NCBI RefSeq assembly: GCF_900109035.1
Contig: NZ_FNYD01000005.1
Location: forward strand, 267,218-331,217
Length of the DNA: 64,000 nt
Direction: 5' to 3'
Origin: Cribrihabitans marinus
GTDB taxonomy: Bacteria; Pseudomonadota; Alphaproteobacteria; Rhodobacterales; Rhodobacteraceae
The notes below the pieces were generated by a model that was given only the letters and a program-made list of their open reading frames with translations, was not told the DNA's origin and did not search any database. This document shows positions 1-7,043 of this stretch, one piece after another. Numbering within the stretch: the stretch's first letter is position 1; every line of letters starts with the position of its first letter. The position numbers and the translations under genes are program-made.

Positions 1-810
1 GTCCGGCAGGCCGGGTGCCAGAAACTGGCCGAACGGCGTCTGCGCCAGCGCCCCGTTCACCTGCGCGCGCAACACGTTGATATCGCTGAAAAACGCCACT
101 GCCGCCTTGTCCACAGGCCTTGTGTAGACATTGTAGGGCGCGCCCTGCTGCACGATCCGGCCGCGGCGCATCAGCGCGATCTCGTCGGCCATGCGCATCG
201 CCTCGTCCGGCTCATGCGTGACCAGCAGGACGGCGGTATCCTCTTCCTTGAGCAGGCGCAGGGTCTCGTCGCGGATACCGTCGCGCAAACGGTTGTCGAG
301 GCCCGAGAACGGCTCGTCCATCAGCATGATCCGCGGTCGTGGCGCCAGGGCGCGCGCCAGAGCCACGCGCTGCTGCTCACCCCCGGACAGCTCATGCGGA
401 TAGGCGTCGATATGGCGCAGGAGGTCGACCCGGTCCAGCAGCTCTTCGACACGGGCCCGGCGCTCCTCCTTTGCCCCCTTGAGCCCGAAGGCGACATTGT
501 CGGCCACGCTCAGATGCGGGAACAGGGCGAAATCCTGGAACATCAGCCCGATCTGGCGCCGTTCGGGCGGCACCCGGACCACCGTGTCGCAGATCAGCCG
601 TCCGTCGACATGGATCTCGCCCGCGTCCTGCATCTCGACCCCGGCGATCATCCGCAGCGTCGTGGACTTGCCGCAGCCCGACGGGCCCAGCAGGCAGGTC
701 ACCTGCCCGGCCCCGATCCTGAGGGACACGTCATCGACGACGACGCGACCCTCGTAGCGGCGCACGAGGTTGCGGATCTCAAGTCGTGGTGGTTGCGTGT
801 TGTCCGTCAC
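1..810 (-). CDS. ABC transporter ATP-binding protein, ferric iron (FbpC/AfuC) type, 3' end cut by window
   Basis: This is the nucleotide-binding subunit of an importer; it hydrolyses ATP on the cytoplasmic face to drive solute uptake. The visible 270 residues contain a Walker A (GPSGCGKST), the Q-loop region FQDFALFPH, the signature LSGGEQQR, Walker B LMDEP and the H-loop THEPDEA, in the expected order. After the ATPase core comes the start of a second domain with FFSDIN, which is seen in FbpC-type iron ATPases of Rhodobacteraceae. The start is a GTG at 810, chosen because the family homology begins about ten residues in. The reading frame stays open to base 1, so roughly 80-100 C-terminal residues lie outside the window. 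The metal specificity is inferred from sequence style only. It could serve another substrate of the same spermidine/iron/thiamine ATPase group. Confidence 0.8.
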   Translation of the reverse strand, partial: MTDNTQPPRLEIRNLVRRYEGRVVVDDVSLRIGAGQVTCLLGPSGCGKSTTLRMIAGVEMQDAGEIHVDGRLICDTVVRVPPERRQIGLMFQDFALFPHLSVADNVAFGLKGAKEERRARVEELLDRVDLLRHIDAYPHELSGGEQQRVALARALAPRPRIMLMDEPFSGLDNRLRDGIRDETLRLLKEEDTAVLLVTHEPDEAMRMADEIALMRRGRIVQQGAPYNVYTRPVDKAAVAFFSDINVLRAQVNGALAQTPFGQFLAPGLPD

Positions 811-927
811 CGCCCGTGCCTCGCCTCGGTTCCCGATCAAAACCATCGGGCTTGGGCGGGGATAACAACCCCCGCCCCCCCACGCAAGCGCCATCCCCAC
901 GCGGCGCGGCCCGTGCTAGGATGGGTC

Positions 928-1320
928 ATGGGACATGACACCATCGACGCCTGGCACGCCGCGCAAGCATCGGCAGACAGGCCGATCTGCGACCTGCTCA
1001 GGGCAGAGATCGACCGCCACCTGACCGGCGCCGAGAGCAGGGTCTGGCACGCCCATCCGGTCTGGTTTCTGAGCGGCAACCCTATCGTGGGATACAGCAA
1101 GCTGAAACATTGCGTCCGCCTGCTGTTCTGGAGCGGGCAATCGTTCGAGGCCCCCGGCCTGTCGGCCGAAGGCAGTTTCAAGGCGGCCGAGAAGCGTTTT
1201 ACCGCGCCGGACCAGATCGACCGCGATGCGCTGCGCCGATGGCTTGTCGAGGCGCAGAGCGTTCAGTGGGACTATCGCAACATCGTCAAGCGCAAGGGCA
1301 AGTTGGTGCGGCTGTTGTGA
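928..1320 (+). CDS. DUF1801 domain protein (YdhG-like)
   Basis: The protein has 130 residues and no signal peptide or membrane segment. It resembles the small DUF1801/YdhG fold, a beta-rich cytoplasmic domain of unknown biochemical role: HPVWFLSGNPIVGYS is followed by LFWSGQSF, then a helical C-terminus rich in Lys and Arg. The open frame extends far upstream, but there it is only the antisense shadow of the ABC ATPase gene. The ATG at 928 is the first start downstream of that gene and falls where the domain begins. The gene is divergent from the ABC gene and stands alone. Its last codons are followed by two GC-rich hairpins. No function can be assigned. Confidence 0.7.
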   Translation: MGHDTIDAWHAAQASADRPICDLLRAEIDRHLTGAESRVWHAHPVWFLSGNPIVGYSKLKHCVRLLFWSGQSFEAPGLSAEGSFKAAEKRFTAPDQIDRDALRRWLVEAQSVQWDYRNIVKRKGKLVRLL

Positions 1321-1353
1321 TGGCGGGCTTTGCCGACCCGGTGTGGGACTGCG

Positions 1354-1427
1354 GAGCGCCTGCGGCGCGCTCGATCTATTGATGCGAGGCTCTGCCTCGC
1401 GCTCCGAGGTATTTGGCGCGAGAGGAA
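1354..1427. repeat. 3' hairpins plus dispersed intergenic repeat, copy 1
   Basis: Just after the DUF1801 gene there is an imperfect GAGCGCC/GGCGCGCTC hairpin (from 1354). It is followed by a perfect 7-bp stem GCGAGGC-TCT-GCCTCGC (1384-1400). The next bases, CTCCGAGGTATTTGGCGCG, read on the minus strand match the core of a repeat seen again near 17906, 25086, 38100 and 49858. The element lies between convergent genes, so it may act as a bidirectional transcription stop, although there is no long T-run. Confidence 0.5.
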
Positions 1428-1467
1428 TGCAGGAGTCCGGGGGAGCCCGCCGCGTTGGTCGGCGGGT

Positions 1468-2577
1468 CTATGTGACGAATTCCACTTCGCCGCTGGCGCG
1501 GACGCGTCCATTGACCATCACTTCGACCCGGTGCGGCCCGGGCACCAGCCGGAAGGTTGTGGCGTCGGCCTTCAGCCTGTGCGTCTTTGCGAGCCGCAAC
1601 TCGCCGCGGCACGCCGCCTGTTTCAGCTTGTGGACCTTGGCCGACACCTTGCCACCCGGCCGCTGGAAGTGGATCACGTAGTCCACCAGCACCCAGACGT
1701 CGCCTTTTGCTTGAAGCTGTACCACCAGGTCGAACGCCCCGCCGATACGCGCTGATTGCGGGAGCGTCAGCGTTACCGAGACCGGCGCGTCGGGGTCATA
1801 GCCCAGCATTCGCATCGCGCCGGGATGTCCCGCCTTGACCAGCCCGCGCAGGGCATGGCCGGTCATCCAATCGAGTTCGCCCGGGTCCTGCCGCCCCTCG
1901 GCCCGCCAGCGCGCCAGACGGTCCAGAACGGCGTCTGGATCGCCCCGCGCGATATCGTTGAGATGGTTGGCGACCGAGCGCGTGACATAGCGCGTGGGAT
2001 CGGCATGGAGCCGGTCGAGAAGCGGCAGGGTCTGCGCCGCGGTCAGGCCGATGCCTTGCCCCCAGGGCAGGTGCGGCCGGCTGCCCTCGCTCACCAGGCG
2101 GCGCACGTGATAGTGCGGATGATCCGTCCAGGCGTGCAGGCGGGCGAGCACCACATCGGGCCAGCGGTTCAGGAAGGGCCGGATCGCCCATTCCATCGAG
2201 AACCTCTGGGTGATCTCCTCGATCAGGTCCAGCGCAAGCTCCGGCCTGTCCAGCCCGACCTTGACCACCCATTCCCCGAGCGGGGCATAGATGAATTCGC
2301 CGAAATCGTCATCGGCGCGCGCGGGATCGCAGGGCGGCGGCAGCGCGCGGAGGATCACCGGGGCGATCGCGTCGAGGTCTCCGGGCACCTGCTGCGCCAG
2401 GCAGTCCGCGATCCAGTCGATCCGCGCCTTCAGCTCCAGCTCGGGAAAGCGGTCCAGCACCTCGGCCCGGAACGCCTTGGCATCGAAACCGGGGCTCGCC
2501 GCGGCGAAGCGCGCGGCCAGCCCGTCCACCGTTTCGGCATTGAACAGCTGGTCCTTGAGCGAAAACCCCTGCGCCAT
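1468..2577 (-). CDS. alkC: DNA alkylation repair glycosylase, AlkC type with C-terminal Ig-like domain
   Basis: The predicted protein has 369 residues and resembles AlkC, a HEAT-like-repeat DNA glycosylase that removes 3-methyladenine and related alkylated bases. The first ~260 residues are helical-repeat in character, with stretches such as MEWAIRPFLNRWPD, HPHYHVRRLVSEGSRP and TRYVTRSVANHLNDIA that typify AlkC substrate-binding helices. The last ~110 residues change to beta-strand character (SVTLTLPQSARIGG to VMVNGRVRASGEVEFVT). This fits the Ig-like DNA-contacting domain found in one AlkC subgroup. The open frame continues upstream into the SDR gene, but the ATG at 2577 starts one base after that gene's stop, so the two are co-transcribed. 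Catalytic residues were not checked by alignment. Confidence 0.75.
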   Translation of the reverse strand: MAQGFSLKDQLFNAETVDGLAARFAAASPGFDAKAFRAEVLDRFPELELKARIDWIADCLAQQVPGDLDAIAPVILRALPPPCDPARADDDFGEFIYAPLGEWVVKVGLDRPELALDLIEEITQRFSMEWAIRPFLNRWPDVVLARLHAWTDHPHYHVRRLVSEGSRPHLPWGQGIGLTAAQTLPLLDRLHADPTRYVTRSVANHLNDIARGDPDAVLDRLARWRAEGRQDPGELDWMTGHALRGLVKAGHPGAMRMLGYDPDAPVSVTLTLPQSARIGGAFDLVVQLQAKGDVWVLVDYVIHFQRPGGKVSAKVHKLKQAACRGELRLAKTHRLKADATTFRLVPGPHRVEVMVNGRVRASGEVEFVT

Positions 2578-2578
2578 G

Positions 2579-3358
2579 TCACATCGTGAGATTGGTGGCG
2601 CCGCCATCCAGCAGGATGTTCTGACCGACGATGAAGCCGGCATGCCGGGAACACAGGAAGGCGCAGGCCGCCCCGAATTCCTCGGCCTGCCCATAGCGGC
2701 GCGCCGGGATCGTGGCCTGGCGTTCGGCGCGCGCCTCGTCCAGCGATATGCCCTTCTGTTCGGCCACACCTCCATCGAGAGCGTCGGCCCGGTCGGTTGC
2801 GTGGATGCCCGGCAGCAGGTTGTTGATGGTCACGCCGGACGGGGCCACCTGCCGGGCGGTGCCGGCGACATAGCCGGTCAGCCCGGTCCGCGCCGCGTTC
2901 GACAGGCCCAGAACCGGGATCGGCGCGCGCACGGATTGCGAGGTGATGTTGACCACGCGCCCCCAGCCGCGCGCCATCATACCCGGCAGCAGAACCCGCA
3001 TCAGCGCGATGGGTGTCAGCATGTTGGCATCCAGCGCGGCGATGAAATCGTCCCGATCCCAGTCCGACCACAGGCCCGGCGGCGGCCCGCCGGCATTGGT
3101 CACCAGGATGTCCACTTCGCCGGCCGCGCCCAGAAGCTGTGACTGCCCCTCGGCGCTGGTCACGTCGCAGGCCACGGTCTCGACCGCCACGCCATGCGCG
3201 TCGCGGATCTCTCGCGCGGCGGCCTCAAGCGCCTGCTCGCCACGGGCGTTCATCACCAGGTCGACCCCGGCGGCCGCCAGCGCCTGCGCGCATCCCAGGC
3301 CCAGGCCCTTGCTGGACGCGCAGACGAGCGCCCGCTTGCCGGCAATTCCAAGATCCAT
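2579..3358 (-). CDS. SDR family NAD(P)-dependent oxidoreductase
   Basis: This is a classical-size (259 residues) short-chain dehydrogenase/reductase. The N-terminus has the nucleotide-binding pattern ASSKGLGLG, where the usual TGxxxGIG is changed. NAGG follows at mid-domain, then NITSQSV. The expected YxxxK is not obvious: the region after NITSQSV reads LSNAARTGLTG, with Asn-Ala-Ala-Arg where Tyr-x-x-x-Lys is normal. The C-terminus ends LLDGGATN, as in many SDRs. This active-site departure places it among divergent or atypical SDRs whose activity is uncertain. The ATG at 3358 is preceded by a strong AGGAGG. It lies directly upstream of alkC and behind a SnoaL-like gene. Substrate unknown. Confidence 0.8.
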   Translation of the reverse strand: MDLGIAGKRALVCASSKGLGLGCAQALAAAGVDLVMNARGEQALEAAAREIRDAHGVAVETVACDVTSAEGQSQLLGAAGEVDILVTNAGGPPPGLWSDWDRDDFIAALDANMLTPIALMRVLLPGMMARGWGRVVNITSQSVRAPIPVLGLSNAARTGLTGYVAGTARQVAPSGVTINNLLPGIHATDRADALDGGVAEQKGISLDEARAERQATIPARRYGQAEEFGAACAFLCSRHAGFIVGQNILLDGGATNLTM

Positions 3359-3447
3359 CTTTTGCCTCCTCTTCGGTTTCCGGCGCCGAGTAGACACTGC
3401 CGCGCGGGCCTGCGCCAGCCCCCTCCGGCCGGCCCGCGCCGATGGAG

Positions 3448-3807
3448 CTAGTAGAAGAACTCCTCGCGTACGATCTTGCCATCGGCCACGTGATAGACGG
3501 CGACCTCCTTCATCTCGAAGTCCTTGCCGCTTTCCTTTTCGCGGCCCTTCACCTCGAAGATCACCGCGAACCGGTCCTCGCCATGCAGCATCGGGTCGCT
3601 GACATCGCCGCCACTCACCTCCATCGCGTTTTCCCACCAGTCATGCTTGCCCTTGATCCCGTCCAGCCCCCTGGTCTCGCGCGGCATACCTTGATCGCTG
3701 GCCTCGACCGAGACCGCATCGGGCGCATAGAGCTTGTCCAGATTGGCCCGGGCGCGGTTTTCGCGGCATCCCGCGACCAGTTCTTCGGCAATGTCCTTGA
3801 GCGACAT
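3448..3807 (-). CDS. SnoaL/NTF2-like small protein
   Basis: The 119-residue protein has the layout of a cone-shaped NTF2/SnoaL domain. An N-terminal helix with LDKLYAPDAVSVEA is followed by GLDGIKGKHDWW, then alternating beta strands (FAVIFEVKGR, EMKEVAVYHVADGKIVREEFFY). Such proteins may bind or isomerise small hydrophobic molecules or act as dimerisation modules, and the sequence does not show which. The start is the ATG at 3807, preceded by AGGGAG, not the upstream extension. It may be transcribed with the SDR and alkC genes, with an 89-base gap. The last codons, EEFFY, match the terminal strand of the family. Confidence 0.65.
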   Translation of the reverse strand: MSLKDIAEELVAGCRENRARANLDKLYAPDAVSVEASDQGMPRETRGLDGIKGKHDWWENAMEVSGGDVSDPMLHGEDRFAVIFEVKGREKESGKDFEMKEVAVYHVADGKIVREEFFY

Positions 3808-3895
3808 ATCGAGACTCCCTGCAGTTTGTTCATGAATTGTTCTCATACCACGGCCGATCGATTCGTTAAAGGGCGGCGGTTGTCCGACGACAGGA

Positions 3896-4204
3896 GATTC
3901 CGCCATCAAGGCGCGGATGCACGCCATGGATGTGATCGGCGACAAGACCCGGCAGCTTGGCGCCATGGCCAGGGGAAGGAGCGCATTCGATGCCGCCACC
4001 GCGCAGGCTGCTGCCGTCGGGATCGCCGAGCAGGCCCCGTCCCGGCACGGTTCGAGGCGCCCGAGACCGACCCGAAGTCCGAGGCATTGCCGGCCATCTG
4101 GAACGACTTCGACGACTGAACGGGCAAGGCAAAGCCATTGGAGACGGCCGCGAAGGCTGCGAACATCGCCACGCAGGACGATCTGAGGGCCGCGCTTTCT
4201 CGTA
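3896..4204 (+). pseudogene. cytochrome c' (c-type cytochrome, prime family) remnant
   Basis: Translating two frames in succession rebuilds a cytochrome c'-like helical bundle. One frame gives AIKARMHAMDVIGDKTRQLGAM... to AAAVGIAEQAP; a second frame gives RFEAPETDPKSEALPAIWNDFDD. After a TGA in that same frame, helix-four-like sequence KPLETAAKAANIATQDDLRAAL continues to about 4204. The family is a periplasmic haem protein with a CxxCH near the C-terminus. Here the signal peptide is missing, there is a frameshift near 4050, an in-frame stop near 4118, and no CxxCH follows. The gene is therefore dead. The palindrome at 4228 lies where the haem motif would have been. Confidence 0.7.
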
Positions 4205-4227
4205 TCGGCAGACGCGAAGCCGCCGGC

Positions 4228-4256
4228 CGTAGGATGGGGTTGAACCCCATCCTACG
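4228..4256. repeat. perfect 14-bp inverted repeat with a one-base loop
   Basis: CGTAGGATGGGGTT and its exact complement are separated by a single G. The structure sits immediately after the cytochrome c' relic and 67 bases before prfC. It could form a cruciform or an RNA hairpin, but no T-run follows in either direction. Short palindromes with this kind of sequence are dispersed in many proteobacterial genomes. Whether this one is mobile or only a terminator cannot be decided from one copy. Confidence 0.75.
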
Positions 4257-4322
4257 CACCGTCGGCCTCCGGATACGCCAATTTTCTTGCACGCCCCCCA
4301 AAGCTTACCTATACGCCCGCAC

Positions 4323-5930
4323 ATGCTTGACCCGTCGCCGAACCGTCCCGAACTGCCGCCCGAAATCGCGCGGCGTCGCACTTTCGCGATCATCTCGCAC
4401 CCGGACGCGGGCAAGACGACGCTGACCGAGAAGTTCCTGCTTTACGGCGGCGCGATCCAGATGGCCGGACAGGTCCGGGCCAAGGGCGAGGCGCGGCGCA
4501 CCCGGTCGGATTTCATGGCGATGGAGAAGGACCGCGGGATCTCCGTCTCGGCCTCGGCCATGTCGTTCGACTTCGACAGGTTCCGCTTCAACCTCGTCGA
4601 CACGCCGGGCCACTCGGATTTCTCCGAGGACACCTATCGCACGCTGACCGCCGTGGATGCGGCGGTGATGGTGGTCGACGGCGCCAAGGGGGTCGAGAGC
4701 CAGACGCGCAAGCTGTTCGAAGTCTGCCGGCTGCGCGACCTGCCGATCCTGACCTTCTGCAACAAGATGGACCGCGAGAGCCGCGACACGTTCGACATCA
4801 TCGACGAGATCCAGGAGACGCTGGCGATCGACGTGACCCCGGCCAGCTGGCCCATCGGCGTGGGCCGCGATTTCATCGGCTGCTACGACATCCTGCGCGA
4901 CCGGCTGGAACTGATGGACCGGGCCGACCGCAACAAGGTCGCGGAAAGCATTGAGATCAACGGGCTTGACGACCCCAAGCTGGCCGAGAACGTGCCCGGG
5001 CATCTGCTGGCGCAGCTGCTGGAAGAGGTCGAGATGGCCCGCGAACTCTTGCCCGCGCTCGATCCGCAGGCCGTGCTCGAGGGGCACATGACGCCGATCT
5101 GGTTCGGGTCCGCGATCAATTCCTTCGGGGTCAAGGAGCTGATGAACGGCATCGGAGCCTACGGCCCGGAACCGCAGGTGCAATCGGCGGAGCCGCGCCA
5201 GATTTCCCCGGAGGAGTCAAAGGTTTCGGGCTTCGTGTTCAAGGTTCAGGCCAACATGGACCCCAAGCATCGTGACCGGGTGGCGTTCGTCCGCATGGCC
5301 TCGGGGCATTTCCGGCGCGGCATGAAGCTGACCCATGTGCGCTCGAAGAAACCGATGGCGATCTCGAACCCGGTGCTTTTTCTCGCCTCCGACCGGGAGC
5401 TGGCCGAAGAGGCCTGGGCCGGCGATATCATCGGCATCCCGAACCACGGCCAGCTGCGCATCGGCGACACGCTGACCGAGGGCGAACCGTTGCGCGTGAC
5501 AGGCATCCCCAGCTTTGCGCCGGAGCTGCTGCAAGGGGTGCGCGCGGGCGATCCGATGAAGGCCAAGCACCTGGAAAAGGCGCTGATGCAATTCGCCGAA
5601 GAGGGCGCCGCCAAGGTGTTCAAGCCCTCGATCGGCTCGGGCTTTGTCGTGGGCGTCGTCGGCGCGCTGCAATTCGAGGTGCTGGCCAGCAGGATCGAGC
5701 TGGAATACGGCCTGCCGGTGCGCTTCGAGGCGTCGCAATTCACCTCCGCCCGCTGGGTCTCGGGCGACAAGGCAGCGGTCGACAAGTTCACCGCTGCCAA
5801 CAAGCAGCACATCGCCCACGACCATGACGGCGACATCGTTTACCTGACCCGCCTGCAATGGGATATCGACCGGGTGGAACGCGATTACCCCGAGGTGACG
5901 CTGAGCGCCACCAAGGAGATGATGGTGTGA
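4323..5930 (+). CDS. prfC: peptide chain release factor 3
   Basis: RF3 is the GTPase that recycles RF1/RF2 from the ribosome after termination. The 535-residue product is close to the usual ~530. G-domain motifs are in order: SHPDAGKTTLTEKF (G1), the switch I region with RGISVSASAM, DTPGHSDF (G3) and CNKMDRES (G4). The EF-G-like domains II and III follow, with GFVFKVQANMDPKHRDR as the domain II marker. The ATG at 4323 (protein begins MLDPSPNRPELP) was preferred to an upstream in-frame start because homology begins close to it. Its stop overlaps the GTG of the following glycosyltransferase, so the two are probably translated from one message. Confidence 0.95.
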   Translation: MLDPSPNRPELPPEIARRRTFAIISHPDAGKTTLTEKFLLYGGAIQMAGQVRAKGEARRTRSDFMAMEKDRGISVSASAMSFDFDRFRFNLVDTPGHSDFSEDTYRTLTAVDAAVMVVDGAKGVESQTRKLFEVCRLRDLPILTFCNKMDRESRDTFDIIDEIQETLAIDVTPASWPIGVGRDFIGCYDILRDRLELMDRADRNKVAESIEINGLDDPKLAENVPGHLLAQLLEEVEMARELLPALDPQAVLEGHMTPIWFGSAINSFGVKELMNGIGAYGPEPQVQSAEPRQISPEESKVSGFVFKVQANMDPKHRDRVAFVRMASGHFRRGMKLTHVRSKKPMAISNPVLFLASDRELAEEAWAGDIIGIPNHGQLRIGDTLTEGEPLRVTGIPSFAPELLQGVRAGDPMKAKHLEKALMQFAEEGAAKVFKPSIGSGFVVGVVGALQFEVLASRIELEYGLPVRFEASQFTSARWVSGDKAAVDKFTAANKQHIAHDHDGDIVYLTRLQWDIDRVERDYPEVTLSATKEMMV

Positions 5931-6871
5931 CCGCCACCTGGGGCCTCGTTGCGACCGTCAAGGCCCCGACACGCGACATACTGCGCTTTGCCGCCCATCA
6001 CATCGAGCTGGGCGCGCACCGGCTCTATATCCATCTCGACGCGGCGGATCCGCAGGCACATGCCGCGCTCAAGGCGCATCCCAAGGTTCGGGTCTTCGAC
6101 TGCGACGCGGATTTCTGGGCCCGCACCGGCAAGCCGCGCCCGGACAAGCACCAGGTTCGCCAGAGCGCCAACGCGACCCGCACCTATGCCAGGGCCGAGG
6201 TCGATTGGCTGGCGCATATCGACGTGGATGAATTCCTCTGGTCCGACCGCCCCGTGGCCACGCAACTGGCGGCGCTGCCTTCGGACATCTTCTGCGCCCG
6301 CGTCCGGCCGATCGAGGCGCTGGCCGGCGATGGCGGCGCGTTCAAGGCGCCGGTTCCACCCGGGCCCGGTCGCGCCGCCATCGCAGAGCGGATCTATCCC
6401 GGGATCGGGGCGCATGTGCCCGCAGGCTTTCTCAGCCATGTCCAGGGCAAGCTGTTCCTGCGCACCGGCCGCCCCGACGTGTCGTTCCGCATCCACAACG
6501 TCTATGCAGGCGGCGTCGAAAATCCCGGCCAGACCGAGTTGGCGGGCATGGATCTGTGCCACTTTCATGCCGCGGATTGGGAGCATTGGCTGTCGCTCTA
6601 CCGCTATCGGCTGGCGCAGGGCTCCTACCGGTCCGAATTGAGGCCCGGCCGGCCCCGCCCGCAGGGTGGCATGACCCTGCACGACCTGATGTCCCTCGCC
6701 GAACGGACCGACGGGCCGGAGGGGCTGCGCAAGATCTTCGACACGCTCTGCGTCGATACGCCCGCGCTGCGCGAAAGGCTGTCGGCCGAGGGGTTGCTGC
6801 GCCTGCGCGAACTCAACCTGAACGAAAGTCTGGCCCGGCATTTCCCCCGACACGCGCAGCCTGTGCCCTGA
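5927..6871 (+). CDS. glycosyltransferase family 2-like protein
   Basis: The 314-residue protein belongs to the GT2-like group (Pfam Glyco_tranf_2_4 style) found in Rhodobacteraceae. It starts with a short Rossmann-like segment (WGLVATVKAPTRDILRFAAHH) followed by LYIHLDA. It has a DxD-type metal/nucleotide-sugar motif in LAHIDVDEFLW near residue 105 and the family's HFHAADWEHW motif in the C-terminal third. It has no membrane segments, so it is probably cytoplasmic and acts on surface polysaccharide precursors, but donor and acceptor are unknown. The GTG start at 5927 overlaps the prfC stop by four bases (GTGA). A longer in-frame extension lies inside prfC and was rejected. Confidence 0.75.
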   Translation: MTATWGLVATVKAPTRDILRFAAHHIELGAHRLYIHLDAADPQAHAALKAHPKVRVFDCDADFWARTGKPRPDKHQVRQSANATRTYARAEVDWLAHIDVDEFLWSDRPVATQLAALPSDIFCARVRPIEALAGDGGAFKAPVPPGPGRAAIAERIYPGIGAHVPAGFLSHVQGKLFLRTGRPDVSFRIHNVYAGGVENPGQTELAGMDLCHFHAADWEHWLSLYRYRLAQGSYRSELRPGRPRPQGGMTLHDLMSLAERTDGPEGLRKIFDTLCVDTPALRERLSAEGLLRLRELNLNESLARHFPRHAQPVP

Positions 6872-6915
6872 AAACCGCGAGAAGCCCGGAAAACGCGGCC
6901 TTTTTGCATCGGCAT

Positions 6916-6944
6916 TTGACCCTCCCGGGGCATTTTGCTATTCC
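6916..6944 (+). promoter_or_regulatory. sigma70-type promoter for the DEAD-box helicase gene
   Basis: TTGACC at 6916-6921 and TATTCC at 6939-6944 are separated by 17 bases. They lie about 100 bases upstream of the helicase ATG, in the only non-coding gap here. This leaves a roughly 90-base 5' leader, a length often seen for RNA helicase messages. Predicted by eye only. Confidence 0.4.
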
Positions 6945-7043
6945 GCGCTCATCAGCCGAAGGGTGCACTGACGCGCCCGGTCAAACGGACCCGGCTCACA
7001 TGCACGCGCGGGCCAGGTCAGTGTCCGCAACCATCGGACACAT

